DNA of 64,000 nt from Rhizoclosmatium globosum (Eukaryota > Chytridiomycota > Chytridiomycetes > Chytridiales > Chytriomycetaceae), in NCBI GenBank assembly GCA_002104985.1, contig MCGO01000001.1, forward strand, positions 682,001 through 746,000, read 5' to 3'. Within the stretch, counting starts at the first letter, position 1, and each line of letters begins with the position of its first letter. A program made the position numbers and the translations under genes. This document shows positions 23,513 to 34,371 of the stretch, one piece after another. The notes beneath the pieces are model-generated. The model made no database searches and was not told the DNA's origin. It saw only the letters and a program-made list of their open reading frames with translations.

Positions 23513-24358
23513 ATGTGTTTTGAGATTTACCTACTGCTTCTCTGCGTTACAATTGTATCATCTGCTCCTGCTCTCAGACGAAAGGGTGCCTCATGTGTTG
23601 GGAGGCCTGGGGATCTTGTTTGCGTTGGTCAAGCTTCTTTCAATCTATGTTTTGGTGAAGGTATTTTCATGTTGTTAATACGGAATGTAAAGCTCACCAT
23701 GTATAAACAGTAAGCACGCCTGCACAAAGCTGCAGTAAAGAAACAATATGCTGCAATAACGCTTGTGTTTCAAAAATGGATAACGCTTCTTGCGGTGTGG
23801 GTATGAGGAATCAAAAACGATTGAACGACAATCTCAGCCCAATGCTGTCCCTGAACATACCCACAAATCAAATCGCGTCTTCGTATCAAACATCAAAAGC
23901 AATCATCTATACATTTAACGCGGCTAGCTCTGCAACTGTGGTTGATGACCCCGCCAGCATCAATCTCGCGGCGATGATACCCACAGCTTCTCAAACGAGT
24001 GTTACGAGCTCTCAAACAACAACATGCAACCATCATCGGGCACGTCAGTTGATGCTGTTTTGGGGAGTCTGAAAATGACCACCACATCAACGACACAAAG
24101 CCCATCCTCATCGCCATCTGTCTCAATATCCAATCAAATGTCAACCACAACCACAACATCGTCATCGACGACTTCAACAACTAGACTACATGACAACGTT
24201 GTCAAACTATATCCGCAAGTGCAGCCACTGCTGTAATCTCCAGTGACACAACCGTGTTAGGTATGCCGTCAACAGAGGTTGGCGTTGGGTCCTTGGGATT
24301 TTTCGGATACATTTATGTTGGCGTGTTTGTCATTGCAGGATTCTTTATATGTGGTTGA
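23513..24358 (+). CDS. Small cysteine-module protein with Ser/Thr stalk and hydrophobic C-terminal anchor
   Basis: A signal peptide (MCFEIYLLLLCVTIVSSAP) is followed by one copy of the cysteine module: GASCVGRPGDLVCVG, FNLCFGE, then across an intron (23660-23710) SCSKETICCNNACVSK. After this come a long polar region and a Ser/Thr-rich stalk (24080-24180). The end is hydrophobic (GSLGFFGYIYVGVFVIAGF, then ICG and stop), which suggests membrane or GPI anchoring. The stalk is read in a different frame from the first part (stop at about 24070), and the anchor needs a further frame change or intron near 24235, so the 3' structure is uncertain. It probably sits at the cell surface; the ligand is unknown. 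Confidence 0.55.
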
Positions 24359-24556
24359 AAGGGTGGTGAAAGGGGGAAAGTTGGAACGTTAGAGTCAAAT
24401 AAAGAAGAAAAGGTTTATATAGATTACAGTTCTGATTGACGAATAGTAATGGTACACCAGTGCGGAATCCAAAAAAGAAAAGTAAAAGTAAAAGAACTTG
24501 ATCTCTCAAGACTTAAAAACTGAAAGGCGGCAGACAAAAATAAATTACCCAGGAGC

Positions 24557-26176
24557 TCAATCCACCTTTTTAAGGTCGTTGGTTTTCGTGACAGCAATAC
24601 TCTCACCGCCACGACCACCACCACTCTTCAGATTCCGAGTATCAACAGTCATCATATCAGCATGCTTCCAATATTCCCTCATCCCCTCCAAATACCCTGA
24701 AACCCTTGTATACCTAACCCCAAACTCTTTACAACACTCCTCAACAATCCCCGACACTTTATCCAAATGACACGCATTGACCGTCGGAAACAAGTGATGC
24801 TCAATCTGCAAGTTCAAACCGCCCGAGAACCAATAATGGAAATACCACGCAAGTTTCCCGCCTTTCGGGTCCCCAAAGTTCTGCGCAGTAATCACTTGAT
24901 GCGTCGCCCAGTCCAAACTGGTTTCCTCCATTGCACTTGGCGTCAAATGGTTGATTTGCGTGTTGACCATAAACAAGACGGAAAAACAATGGCTGGGCCC
25001 ATTGAAAACATGAATTTTTCGAGGAAGCCCTTTTCAGCGGCCGTGAACGTCCAGTACGGCCAACCAAACAGCCCAATGTAATAAATCGCACGTGTGACTC
25101 CATGCGTGATGAGCGCGGTTGTAGTCATGGGGATTCGTGGGACAAAGCCGTTGTAGGAGAGTGTGGGTGATAGGATGAGTTTGAAGTCGTTGAGGAGCCC
25201 GAGGCCGAGCCATGTTCCTACGACAAAGTGGAATCCGATACTCAGGAAAGTGGATTGGTGTTTGTAGATGGGGAGGAATGGGTGGTCTTTGTGTTCGCGG
25301 CGGGCTTCGATTCCGTGGACGAGATCTGGGTCGTGGTATTTCATGTTTGTGTGGACGTGGTGGCCGATAATGTGTTGATGGAACCCTGTATCAAGAGAGT
25401 ATGAGTACTTTTGAAGAGTTGTACGTGCATGACAAGGGGGAGGGGGCCTTACATCCAAGTGGTGAGGAAAAGAATGGGAACAGGCCTCCAACAAATTCGT
25501 TCACAAAGGGAGAAGTGGAGAGTGCAAAATGAAGTCCGTCATGGAAACAGTTTACGCCGCAGAACCAGCCCATTGTGGGGGCCATAAGAACCATCCATCT
25601 GTTCCCACGAACCAGATAGCACATTGACACAATAAACAAGAAACCCGTGACAAGAATCAAAGCCCATTTCTCTGGAGTAGCTTTTGTCGCCTGGATGCGG
25701 GTGATTCCTTTCCGTTTTGCCTCGCTGTCAAAGTAGGCGACAACCCTCCTGTTCACTTCCGTCTGAAACGGCCCACCAAAGGTCCAGTCAATATTCTCGC
25801 CAAACTCGTTCTTCTCGTCTGTCCGATCGCTTTCGGACAAGGCGGATTCGAGTGTGCGCAGGCCGCGTTGTTGAGCCTCTTCGTCCGAAAGCACAAACTT
25901 TCTGAGGAGGGCGTCGAGCTTCTTCTTATCGGCAAACACGTGCGCGCTCTCGAACATTGCCGTTGCATCGCGACCTGCGGCGAGTCGTAGCGCCGTTTCG
26001 CCGCCGGGATGCGTCTTTGCGAAGGCCGCCACGTCGAACCAGCGCCCGCGGATCTGCACAAACAGCGTCGATGGCGTGTGCACCTCGGCGTACAGCTGCG
26101 CGAGCCGGGGCTTCGGCGCGAAGAGAAGGTGCGTAAACGGGTCGGTGGCTGTGGCGGGGTCGGTCGCGGCTCCCAT
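24557..26176 (-). CDS. Cytochrome b5-fusion front-end fatty acid desaturase
   Basis: Membrane di-iron enzyme that inserts a double bond between the carboxyl end and existing double bonds of an acyl chain, using its own cytochrome b5 as electron donor. N-terminal b5 domain: RWFDVAAFAKTHPGGETAL with the haem-ligand HPGG, and a second ligand His in FESAHVFAD. Desaturase histidine boxes: HDGLH (about 25550-25535), HHVHTN (about 25360) and QIEHH (about 24810). The Gln in the third box is typical of front-end (delta-5/6/8) enzymes. Two introns are seen, including one at about 25388-25453. The frame breaks near 24983; adding one T to a T run gives MGPAIVFSVLFMVNTQINH, so a one-base loss is likely. 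Regiospecificity cannot be assigned. Confidence 0.88.
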
Positions 26177-26609
26177 CGAAGAAGAAGACTCGGGTAAGTG
26201 GTTGGTTGGTCTTTGATGAAGAAAAACTTGGGATCGTGAAAAATTCTCAGACTAATTGGATCACCCAAGTCGCTTGTGGCTTCAATGTGGCATCAGGCGC
26301 CACTCAACGGTATTTGGTATCGTGCTCGCTTGACTTACAGCTTCTCAGAATGTTACCGTAGACCTCGTCGAGACCTATAATGGTTTGTTTGCATTTGCAT
26401 TTGTCACAGCTATTAGTAATAGTGAGTCAATATCAATATTGATGTCAAAAGCTCTTGTCAACAAGGCCCAAATGCCGCTTTCTAGATCAAGAGTTGTTTA
26501 TCGGATGGTCTGAGACAAAGAAAGGTTGTATTTAAAAAGGGTAATGTATATTCAAATAGTCTTTACTTCCAGAAACATAGAGTTATCGTCTTCAACGTAT
26601 AGAGTGCGT
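26177..26609. other. Intergenic between desaturase start and chitinase end
   Basis: This region must contain the desaturase promoter and the chitinase 3' UTR, both on the minus strand. No convincing coding segment, RNA gene or repeat seen. Confidence 0.5.
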
Positions 26610-28900
26610 TTAGCAACCCTGTCCACCCTGTGAAGTCCACACCAACGTCGATGATGATCCGTAGGCACAAATCACAGTGTTGTTACAAGCCCACTGTCCG
26701 TTGGTGGTACATGGCTGACCAACAACAATAGTGTTTCCTCCGGCGGCAGCAGTAGTGGTCTTGACTGGCGCTGCAGTAGTTGTGGTCTTGACAACAGCGG
26801 CAGTGGTAGTCGTTTTAACCACAACAACAGTAGTGGTTGCAGCCGCGGTAGTGGTTTTAACAACAGCCGCAGTAGTGGTGACAACTGGTCCAGTTCCTCC
26901 ACAGGCTCCCAAATTGGTCCATTGAGAGTATGGTGCGGAGTTGGCTGCTGGATCATTGTTCAACGCGTACCAGTTGGCAACGTAGTTGAATCCACCTTCA
27001 CTGGCCTGGTCGCCCTTCAAGTAAGTCTTTGTAGAGTCATATGGTGCGGCACATGGAGTTTGTCCAGAAGCGGCCGTAGTGGTGGTCTTGACGACAACAG
27101 CAGTAGTGGTTTGGATGACAGCGGCAGTGGTAGTCTGGACAACGGCAGCAGTAGTAGTCTGGACAGCTGCAGTAGTAGTCTGGACAGCTGCAGCAGTGGT
27201 GGTGGTCTTTGGAACAGCTGCAGTAGTGGTAGTAGTCGCAGGAACAGCTGCAGTAGTGGTAGTAGCCGCAGGAACAGGAGCCGTGGGCAAGTTTCCTTGA
27301 CAACGCGTCTGTCCTGGCAACAATTGAGTACACAGCTTTTGGGAAAGCGTATTGACATCAACGTTGGCAGCCGAATCAGCACCCTTGTACATTTCCCAGT
27401 AGAATCCTCCAGGGTACTGGCTCTGTGTGTTGCTTTGCAATGTAGAAAACTCGGACTGAGTCAAGTTAGCCATATACGTGTAGTCCGCTGGGTACGCTGG
27501 AGTTCCAACTTCGTAACCAACATAGACACCAGCAGTGGAAGACAACATTGTCTTGTATGTACCCAAGTAGAAGTCAACTTGTTGTGAGAGCGAACACACT
27601 CCAGGTTGTGGGCACTCATCCGCGGTAGTGCTGATATCGTACGCCATCACGTTCAATCCACCAGCATTAATTCCTTGAGTCATGAACTGAGTCAAGGAAG
27701 GCATGATCTGGTAGGAGCCGTACCACAAACCCTTCATGTTTCCTCCCCACCAGTCTCCGTTCCAGGCACCGACAGCAGCAGCAGCAGTGGAAAGCTTAAG
27801 GGTTGGGTAGATGGCGGCAATGCTCAACTGGAAGTCACGAACGATGGCAGAATACTTGTAAACAGTTTGCCACAATTGGCATGGGTTTGTGCACTTGGCG
27901 TCACCAGTCTTGAAAGTGTCAGCATGCCAAACTGTAAAATGTGACGATCAGTTTACAACTGAGATTGAAGTCACCAACGTACATTCTTCGTAATCCAAAT
28001 CGATACCAGCCAAACCAAGGTCCTTGGCAAGGTAAACCAAGTCTGTGTATGGATCACGCTTCTTGGTCGCAAAGTCAAATCGTCCAACGACTTTCTGAAC
28101 AGTCTTAGTCACTGGATCCGTCCAATTCTGTCCTCCATAAATCTGAGGATGCCAGGTCACTGCAGGTGCACTAACAGCACCTCCGTTCGTAGCAATTGCG
28201 GCCTCAATATCCTTGGTTGCCTGTACCCAGTTGGCGGACCACGCAGGCTCAGGGAAGATAGCGAACGAGTCCGCACCAGAGTTTCCGTTCGATGGTGGCT
28301 CACAAGCGTAACACCATTGATTCGCCTCAACACAGTTGTCAATGTTACCGTTTCCATACTGCTTGATAATGTCTGCATTTGCTCCGCCATATGGAGCCAC
28401 AGAGTATCTCAAGTAAGTGTATGGCCAACAGTTGTAATCCCAACCACCCTATTCCACAATATTAGCACAACGAATACAATCAAGAAAAACTATCACCATC
28501 GACAAGTAGACGTCAACACCCGCAGCCTGGATCTTGGACACAGCAGCCTTGACGTCAGCAAATCCATAGTCCCCACCATCAGCGTAATTGAATCCACTTC
28601 CCACAAGAGTGTTGGAACCAGGCTCATAGTACATATCCGGGCGCACAAAGGACAGAGTAACTCTGTTTACAGGGATGGTCGAGGCTTGTGCAACAACCTG
28701 CGCAAGCTTCGCTGGACCTTCCTTAGGGTCGATCAAGAGGTAAGCACCAACAACGTTTCCGTTGGCTATTCGGTAAGAGGTAGAAGTTAGATTATGAAGT
28801 TTTGGTTACAGCCGGGTAGTTGTATCGTACCTGCAGCCCGTTCCTTGATGGGAGCCGCGATAACGGTGGCAGCAAGAGCAACAACGACAGAGAGGATCAT
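26610..28900 (-). CDS. Secreted GH18 chitinase with CBM5/12-like and CBM19-like chitin-binding modules
   Basis: Hydrolyses chitin. The signal peptide MILSVVVALAATVIAAP starts at 28900, and four exons can be followed. The catalytic domain has VTLSFVRPDMYY, YLSMGGWDYNCWPY and GLAGIDLDYEE. The last is the GH18 DxxDxDxE signature, with the catalytic Glu and two Asp present but the first Asp replaced by Ala. The domain ends with GLNVMAYDIS and GFYWEMYKGAD. After a Thr/Ala/Val-rich linker comes a CBM5/12-like module (TYLKGDQASEGGFNYVANWY...WTNLGAC), a second such linker, and a final CBM19-like block (GQPCTTNGQWACNNTVICAYG...GC). The neighbouring cysteine-module genes may act on the same polymer. 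Upstream, about 400 nt separate it from the next gene. Confidence 0.93.
26740..27290 (-). repeat. Thr/Ala/Val-rich linker repeats inside the chitinase
   Basis: Two blocks (about 26740-26900 and 27070-27290) encode irregular repeats of the type AAVVKTTTT and AAVQTTT around the CBM5/12-like module. They are probably O-glycosylated spacers. They create long open frames on the other strand that should not be taken as genes. Confidence 0.8.
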
Positions 28901-29303
28901 AGAGAGAAGTTTCGTTGTTTGCGAGGATCTTGAAGTTGGGCGCTGAATGAAAGGGACATTTTTAAAGGGCTTTCCGTGTTCACGTGAGAAGTCACATTGA
29001 TAATCACGTTGGGTGTTGTAGATACAGGTGGCACACTCGACAGAAGTTCCAGTTTATCCACGTTCCATATGGTAGATCCAGTCTAGTTAGTTTCTATAGA
29101 TTTGTGTAAAGACTGTGCATCCAGGTTTAGCTAGAGTGTGGCTGCTTGATGTGTCAGCAAGAATGAAACTGAAGAACGTCAATCTCATTAAACAATAAAC
29201 AAATAATGAAATTTCATTTTGCATAGCTGAAACAAAGGAACAATAACAACCCGCAGTGGGTGAAAGTACAGGGAGAACGAAATGGCAACTTCAACTATTC
29301 GAT
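28901..29303. other. Intergenic, chitinase promoter side
   Basis: The 5' flank of the chitinase and the 3' end of the small cysteine-module gene, both minus strand. No coding segment recognised. Confidence 0.45.
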
Positions 29304-30028
29304 TTAAGCCTTGATAGATCTTTTCACTCTCTTCGCTCCAAGAAGTGTGACCTTCTCCTTTGGCTCACTAATCTTCAAGCTGCACGACGCGTCGTCGGCA
29401 AAGACACAGCCAGTCGAATACAATCCACAGCACACAGTTCCTTCAGCACAATCACGAACAACACTTGGCTCTAAAAAACAATTTGACCCAGTTAGCTTAA
29501 CGTGTGGAAAAAAAGTGAACGTCAAACACGAACCATTATTATAACAAATAGTAAACGTATTCGGACTAGCACAAGTGATCAAGTTGTTTGGAACTCCCAT
29601 ACACGAGATTGGGTAGGTCAAGTCAGTCGTCGAAGGTGGAACAGGTGCAACGACTTTGACAGGCTCAGTCTGAGTGACAGCAGGAACAGGAACAACACCC
29701 GTGCACTTTGGGTCATCCGGGAACACACATGAATCACCCCATCCGCCGCAGCAGTTTGTTCCGAGGGCACAGTCGCGAGGGATCGAGTTGGCTGTGAAAA
29801 TTGGAATCAAAACGTTAGATGGCTTTTGACACGAATGAATGTGCAGGGATGTGATCGACAGAACTAAATGTACTTACTGCCGTTATAGCAGATTGAGAAG
29901 GTCGTCTCTGAGAGACAGACGATGGTGTTGTCCCAGTGGTTGGCACAGGACTTTGAGTCGTACGTAGGGGCAGCAAATACGCTTGCGGAGAGAAGAGAAA
30001 TGACGAGGGCTGAAGTTGTAGAGAGCAT
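29304..30028 (-). CDS. Small secreted protein with two cysteine 'CC' modules
   Basis: The signal peptide MLSTTSALVISLLSASVFAAP begins at the ATG at 30028. Module 1: SCANHWDNTIVCLS, FSICYNG, then across an intron CALGTNCCGGWGDSCV. Module 2: SCMGVPNNLITCAS, FTICYNNG, then across another intron CAEGTVCCGLYSTGCV. Each module is therefore split by an intron at the same place, just after the xCYNG motif, as in the 23513 gene. A Pro/Val/Thr linker joins the modules. The protein ends with a basic tail (LLGAKRVKRSIKA). The module is shared with the genes at 19908 and 23513, and the chitinase lies next door. The function is not known; a role in wall or chitin binding is a guess from context. Confidence 0.8.
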
Positions 30029-30501
30029 GATGTTACTTTGACAGTTGTTTGTGGAGTGTGTTTTTTTTTTCTTCGTTGTTTGAATTGTCGTTTTACTTTG
30101 TTTTTCGCTGCTGTCGTCGGGTTGCGAAATCTGAAGTGACAATTCGTAGTCAAAGGACAGAGGGCATTCAGGCATCTTGGCACTTTGAGCCACGTTATTC
30201 AGATAATTCAATGTCAATTTAAATTGCTTGAAGAGAGGTTTCGATTTAGAAGCAATGCTCCAAAAACCAGTCCATCACTTCCAATTCGTAACCGCCACCG
30301 GAATTTTAAATCCGCCCTCGATACTTGGCGAATGTACCAGGCGGTAGGACACGAACATCGCATTTTCGAAGTAACCTTTATCGTTCATTATGGCTTCGCT
30401 AAACGTTGCTGCATCCGTCTTCAATATGTAACTTTTTTGCCTTGAGTTGGCTCATCCAAGTGAAGTCTTCTCAAATTAGCGAATCAAAATAAGTCAAACG
30501 C
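30029..30501. promoter_or_regulatory. Divergent promoter region between two secreted-protein genes
   Basis: This 473-nt region separates the minus-strand cysteine-module gene from the plus-strand phosphoesterase gene, so it must carry both promoters. It has a T-rich run near 30060. No coding segment recognised. Confidence 0.4.
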
Positions 30502-31498
30502 ATGGTTACATTCATTGCGATTCTAATCTCGGTCATCATATCGCTAGCTTATTCACAGAGCCAGACAAAATGCGGGTAAGTCATACAATTTCACATTCTC
30601 AAATGACCTTCAACATTATCACAGAATCAAATCCGTCATGATAGTAGTCTTGGAAAACAGAGACGAGTTAGAAGTATTGCAAAACGCGTACATGACTCAA
30701 TTGAAGGAGCGAGGCTACTACCTGTCAAACATGTTTGGAGTAAGCCATCCTTCACAACCAAACTATCTCGCCATGATATCTGGATCCACACAAGGATGTA
30801 TCGATGATTCTGATGTCAACTATGGAACCGTGAGTCCCATCCAAACGAGGAATCATACCAACCCACACAACACTTCAACAGAAATCGATCGTCGATCTCT
30901 TGGAAGCGAAGGACCTGACATGGAAATCATATCAAGAAGACTACCCTGGATCTTGCTTCACCGGAAGTGCCTTTTCCCAATACCGACGAAAACACAACCC
31001 CTTCATTTCATTCACAAGCATCAGAGAGAATGCCACGCGTTGCGCGAATATCGTCAACTCATCCCAACTGGATATCGACGCTTCCAATGATGCCTTACCC
31101 AACTACATGTTTTATACACCAGGAATGGACGACGATGGGCACGATACAACAGTTGACTATGCAACATCGTGGTTGCAAAAGTTTCTTGAACCCAAGCTGG
31201 TTGATCCTGCTTATTCCACAACTCTCTTCATGATCACACACGACGAATCGCGGAGCGTTTCACCAAACCACATTTGTAAGGCACAACATTTCAAAATCAG
31301 AGTTGTTAAACTGGTATCGCAGACACGGTGCTAATTGGTGCAGGAATCAAGGGAGTTGGGTTCGTTGACGAAACTTACTACGATCACTACTCGCTTCTCG
31401 CGACAACTGAGGCGTTGTTTGGATTAGGCTGTCTTGATCAGAATGACGCTACAGCCAGCAAAATTCCTCTTTCGGATTTCTGTGGATACGTACACTAA
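30502..31498 (+). CDS. Secreted phosphoesterase/acid phosphatase-like protein
   Basis: Member of the phosphoesterase family that includes fungal secreted acid phosphatases and phospholipase-C-like enzymes. Signal peptide MVTFIAILISVIISLAYSQ. Family motifs: MIVVLENRDELEVL (metal-binding region), SNMFGVSHPSQPNYLAMISG (the HPSQPNY block), RKHNPFISFTSI, LPNYMFYTPGMDDDGHDTTV and TLFMITHDES. The C-terminal exon gives IKGVGFVDETYYDHYSLLAT, matching the Tyr-Asp-His-Tyr-Ser motif. Four exons, with introns near 30577-30625, 30830-30883 and 31256-31330. In the first metal motif the usual ENR(S/T)F-type sequence reads ENRDEL. A role in phosphate scavenging is likely but inferred. Confidence 0.85.
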
Positions 31499-31589
31499 GT
31501 TGTGAGATAAAAGCATAATATGGGCGAAATCAGCATATTCCTTAATTGTACTGACGATAACAAATTTATTCACATAAAATTCCATGGAT

Positions 31590-32099
31590 TTATTGTTGGT
31601 AAGGAACTGGCTGATTGAATGGACGTGTTTCGGCAGGGCTTGCCCCGTAGTTGTTCAATGGCACGTAGCTATTGTTCAAAGGAGCCATTGCAGGCATTCC
31701 TCCTTCAACCCCTCTGTACTTGGCGTCTTCTTCACAGGAAAGAAGGTGTCTGGATCTGACGAAAACAAGGATGGACACGATCAAGAACAGGGAGCCAAAC
31801 GCAACTCCAACCCAGAGGTAGGCTTTACAAGCGGCATAAACATCGTCTTTCGTGATGTCGGGGTGGTCCTTGAGGAATGAGTAGCTTGTACCGATATCGT
31901 TGCATCGGTTTTGGTAGACGGGGCCCCATGCGAGGAAGAACGCGGCGTAGAGCAAAGTGGCGAGGGCCATTCCTCGAAGGTAGTACCCACGGAAGCTGAA
32001 GCCTTTCTGCGACAGGCAACAGAGCGGGATGCCTGCGAAGATGGGAGACACGATGAAGGTTACGAGGAAACCAATGAGAGTGGTAACAAAGGGCTGCAT
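31590..32099 (-). CDS. Small membrane protein with three predicted helices, unassigned
   Basis: I do not recognise the family. The ATG at 32099 opens MQPFVTTLIGFLVTFIVSP, so the first helix begins at once. Further helices are GMALATLLYAAFFLAWGPVY and LWVGVAFGSLFLIVSILVFV. Between helices 2 and 3 is a polar loop with two Cys (NRCNDIGTSY, VYAACKAY). The C-terminal tail is polar, Pro/Asn/Tyr-rich and ends PFNQPVPYQQ, probably cytosolic. No introns. The open frame extends upstream to 32252, so a longer start is possible but has no other support. Confidence 0.65.
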   Translation of the reverse strand: MQPFVTTLIGFLVTFIVSPIFAGIPLCCLSQKGFSFRGYYLRGMALATLLYAAFFLAWGPVYQNRCNDIGTSYSFLKDHPDITKDDVYAACKAYLWVGVAFGSLFLIVSILVFVRSRHLLSCEEDAKYRGVEGGMPAMAPLNNSYVPLNNYGASPAETRPFNQPVPYQQ

Positions 32100-32469
32100 C
32101 TTTCTTTTGCTTGGATAGAGTGATACAGTGCGAGTTGAGGGTGGAACGAGCAGGGACTTGCTGGTGCTTTTGAGGAAAAGTTCGAGGAGCAGAACCTCAA
32201 TCGAGCAAAACATCAAACTCAATCTCAAATGACTATACAAAAACATGAGCAATCAAGCAGCTGGATGATATACATCCGAGTACATCCGAGTTGTATAGAA
32301 AACAGAAGCAGCGTGTATTTTGCAGTCATTTTGAATAGCATGAATTAATATCATCAACAACTTCAGGCTGCGTATACATTGGAGCAAGATTAGTGTGTTA
32401 AATATGACATTCAATTGTTATATCTGCTCATGAGTCCATCATTTATCCGAAAAACCAAGTTGGTTGCCG
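32100..32469. other. Divergent intergenic region
   Basis: Lies between the minus-strand membrane protein and a plus-strand hypothetical gene. It contains the duplicated word 'tacatccgag' near 32271-32290. Nothing else recognised. Confidence 0.4.
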
Positions 32470-33121
32470 ATGCAAGCACTTGCCCCACTTGTTCCCTCCC
32501 TCGTGCTTGGCCAACTCCGCCGCCGCCTCGTCGCAACATTCCCCGCCGAGTCTGTTCCGCACGCCCTCCTCGCCGCCGCCCTCGCCGGCGGAGTTCAATC
32601 AGCAGTGGCACTCGCGCTCAAGGTGCCGTCGGCGCTCGAAAAGGCGCCCGAACAAGCCCAACTCGTTTCATTGGCGACAAAGGACTTTTGGGCTGCGCTG
32701 CGAATCACGGCGATGCGGAACTCGGCGGGTTTTGCCGTCTTCTTCTTGGTGCGTTGTGTCCCCCACCCACTATCACACTATGACTAAACCAACTGTACAA
32801 TCACAGGTCTTTGAGGCTCTCAAGTCGAAAATAAAGGATGCAAAATTGTCTGCGAAGGCGGCCCAGAACCTTCTCGCGGCTGCTTTAGCTGCAACTTTCT
32901 ATCGCATAACTACATGGATCCTGGATGGCAAACTACCTATGCTTCCAAACAGTGCGACTTCATTCACGGATGACGACGATGAGTTGGATGAAAAGACATT
33001 AGGGGGAAAGAGGGGTGGGAATCCTTACACTCTCGTACTGCAGCAACTCAAGAATAGTATTCTCAAAGCTTCAATTGCTATGGTTGGAATGGATTTGCTG
33101 ATGGGACGTCCATCATGGTGA
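32470..33121 (+). CDS. Hypothetical protein with hydrophobic, Ala-rich helices
   Basis: Two exons; the intron at about 32750-32807 has a good 'gtgcg...cacag' pair and joins AGFAVFFL to VFEALKSKIKDAKL. Exon 1 starts MQALAPLVPSLVLGQLRRR and contains an Ala-rich hydrophobic helix (HALLAAALAGGVQSAVALA). Exon 2 has AAQNLLAAALAATFYRITTW, an acidic loop (FTDDDDELDEKT) and ends MDLLMGRPSW. GC content is high for the window in exon 1, which leaves several long overlapping frames; the splice junction decides the frame. I do not recognise the family. A membrane protein is likely. Confidence 0.6.
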
Positions 33122-33328
33122 ATGTCAATAAAGGCATAAGTAACCTTATCATCATCAACGGAATAGACAATCACATCATGCTCATAAGAAAATCACATCA
33201 TGCTCATATCGAAATACGATCAATATAATTTGCTTGGTTTATTATAACCACGTTTTAGAAAGAGAATGCATCGCTACATCCCCCTCCCTCCACAATTCAT
33301 CCGTCCACAAATAATACACAAAAATTAT

Positions 33329-33775
33329 TTACTTGAGTGGGACAAACTTGGAAGATCCAGAAGCACCGATACCTGGACGACCGTGACCAACTGGCTTGTA
33401 GGTGATGGAGAACTCAGCAAGGTAGTGACCAATCATCTCAGCCTTGATTTCAATCTGGTTGAAGGTCTTTCCGTTGTAGACACCAATGACGGATCCAACC
33501 ATCTCTGGGACAATGATCATGTTACGCAAGTGGGTCTTGACAGCCTCTGGCTTGTCGTTTCCAGTGACAGCCTTCTTGGCGGCACGGAGCTTCTTGATGA
33601 GACCCATTGGCTTTCTCTTGAGACCACGCTGGAATCTTCTGCGGGCACGGCAGTGGACGAGCTCGGTGAGCTGCTCAGAGCTCATGTCAAGGAGCTGCTC
33701 AAGGTCGACTCCACGGTAAGAGAATTTACGGAAGGAACGGTTCTTCTTGAGGGTCTCAGCGTCAATTTCGTCAGC
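33329..33775 (-). CDS. RPS15: Ribosomal protein uS19 (eukaryotic S15), first exon not resolved
   Basis: Small-subunit protein located at the head of the 40S ribosome. This exon encodes nearly the whole protein: [75 protein letters not shown] and [17 protein letters not shown]. Its 5' end is a splice acceptor ('attctag' before GCTGACGAA at 33775), so a very short first exon holding the start codon must lie further upstream. Candidate ATGs in 33776-33960 do not give a clean donor in phase, so I leave it open. This intron-near-the-start structure is common in fungal ribosomal protein genes. No frame breaks. Confidence 0.95.
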   Translation of the reverse strand, partial: ADEIDAETLKKNRSFRKFSYRGVDLEQLLDMSSEQLTELVHCRARRRFQRGLKRKPMGLIKKLRAAKKAVTGNDKPEAVKTHLRNMIIVPEMVGSVIGVYNGKTFNQIEIKAEMIGHYLAEFSITYKPVGHGRPGIGASGSSKFVPLK

Positions 33776-34371
33776 CTAGAATATGTTTGATTTGTTAGCG
33801 TCTGGTGCTTTTTGTGTGTGGTTGATTGAGTTGGGATTTGATGGTATGGTTTGATGATTCGAGTTCATGCTCTACTTGACGCCCTCCTGGCCCCCTCCCT
33901 TCTACACTGATTCTAACATAGTTTCCATCGTTCGTTAAGAAGTCAAGCTGCTGACGACGAATAGTGCGGCAGTCCGCAGAGTGTGTTTGGACACTCTAAC
34001 AAGATCCTGCACACCAGTCGACCTTCTAGGATCACTCCAACACCGCGATTGGTACTTCGTTTACTGCTGCTTCCACCTGTATGCTCATCCGAAGAGAAAT
34101 GCCCTTCTCACGATGAGATGCAACACTCTCGAACCAGCACACACAGTGGCCTCCAGGTCCATCCTAGGTCCAACACAGCCCATCAATCCTCCTCTTCTTC
34201 TTCTCTACATTCACTACTCCGAGTTTGATGCGTCTGATGGCTTGCAGAGGGGCAGGGATGAGGTCTTGGTGGTGGGGAGAGGGGACATGCCATTTTTGAG
34301 AGTTGAAAGGAGGAGCAAGGGAAAGGCCTGCAAAAATTCTATCACCCCACCAACCAAACCCAACTATCCAG
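33776..34371. promoter_or_regulatory. Divergent region: uS19 first exon/intron and promoter, ALDH promoter
   Basis: Holds the first intron, first exon and promoter of the ribosomal protein gene on the minus strand and the promoter of the aldehyde dehydrogenase on the plus strand. Several open frames cross it but none has a recognisable protein. Confidence 0.4.

Noticed and set aside
26922..27587. 221-residue plus-strand frame rich in Ser/Gly across the chitinase
   Set aside because: Antisense of the Thr/Ala/Val linker and catalytic domain; low-complexity sequence leaves the other strand open. No family resemblance.
28149..28790. 213-residue plus-strand frame opposite the chitinase catalytic domain
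   Set aside because: Lies exactly antisense to the GH18 exons, which have clear motifs; no recognisable protein of its own.
33266..33790. 174-residue plus-strand frame opposite uS19
   Set aside because: Antisense to a highly conserved, codon-biased ribosomal protein gene; no independent support.
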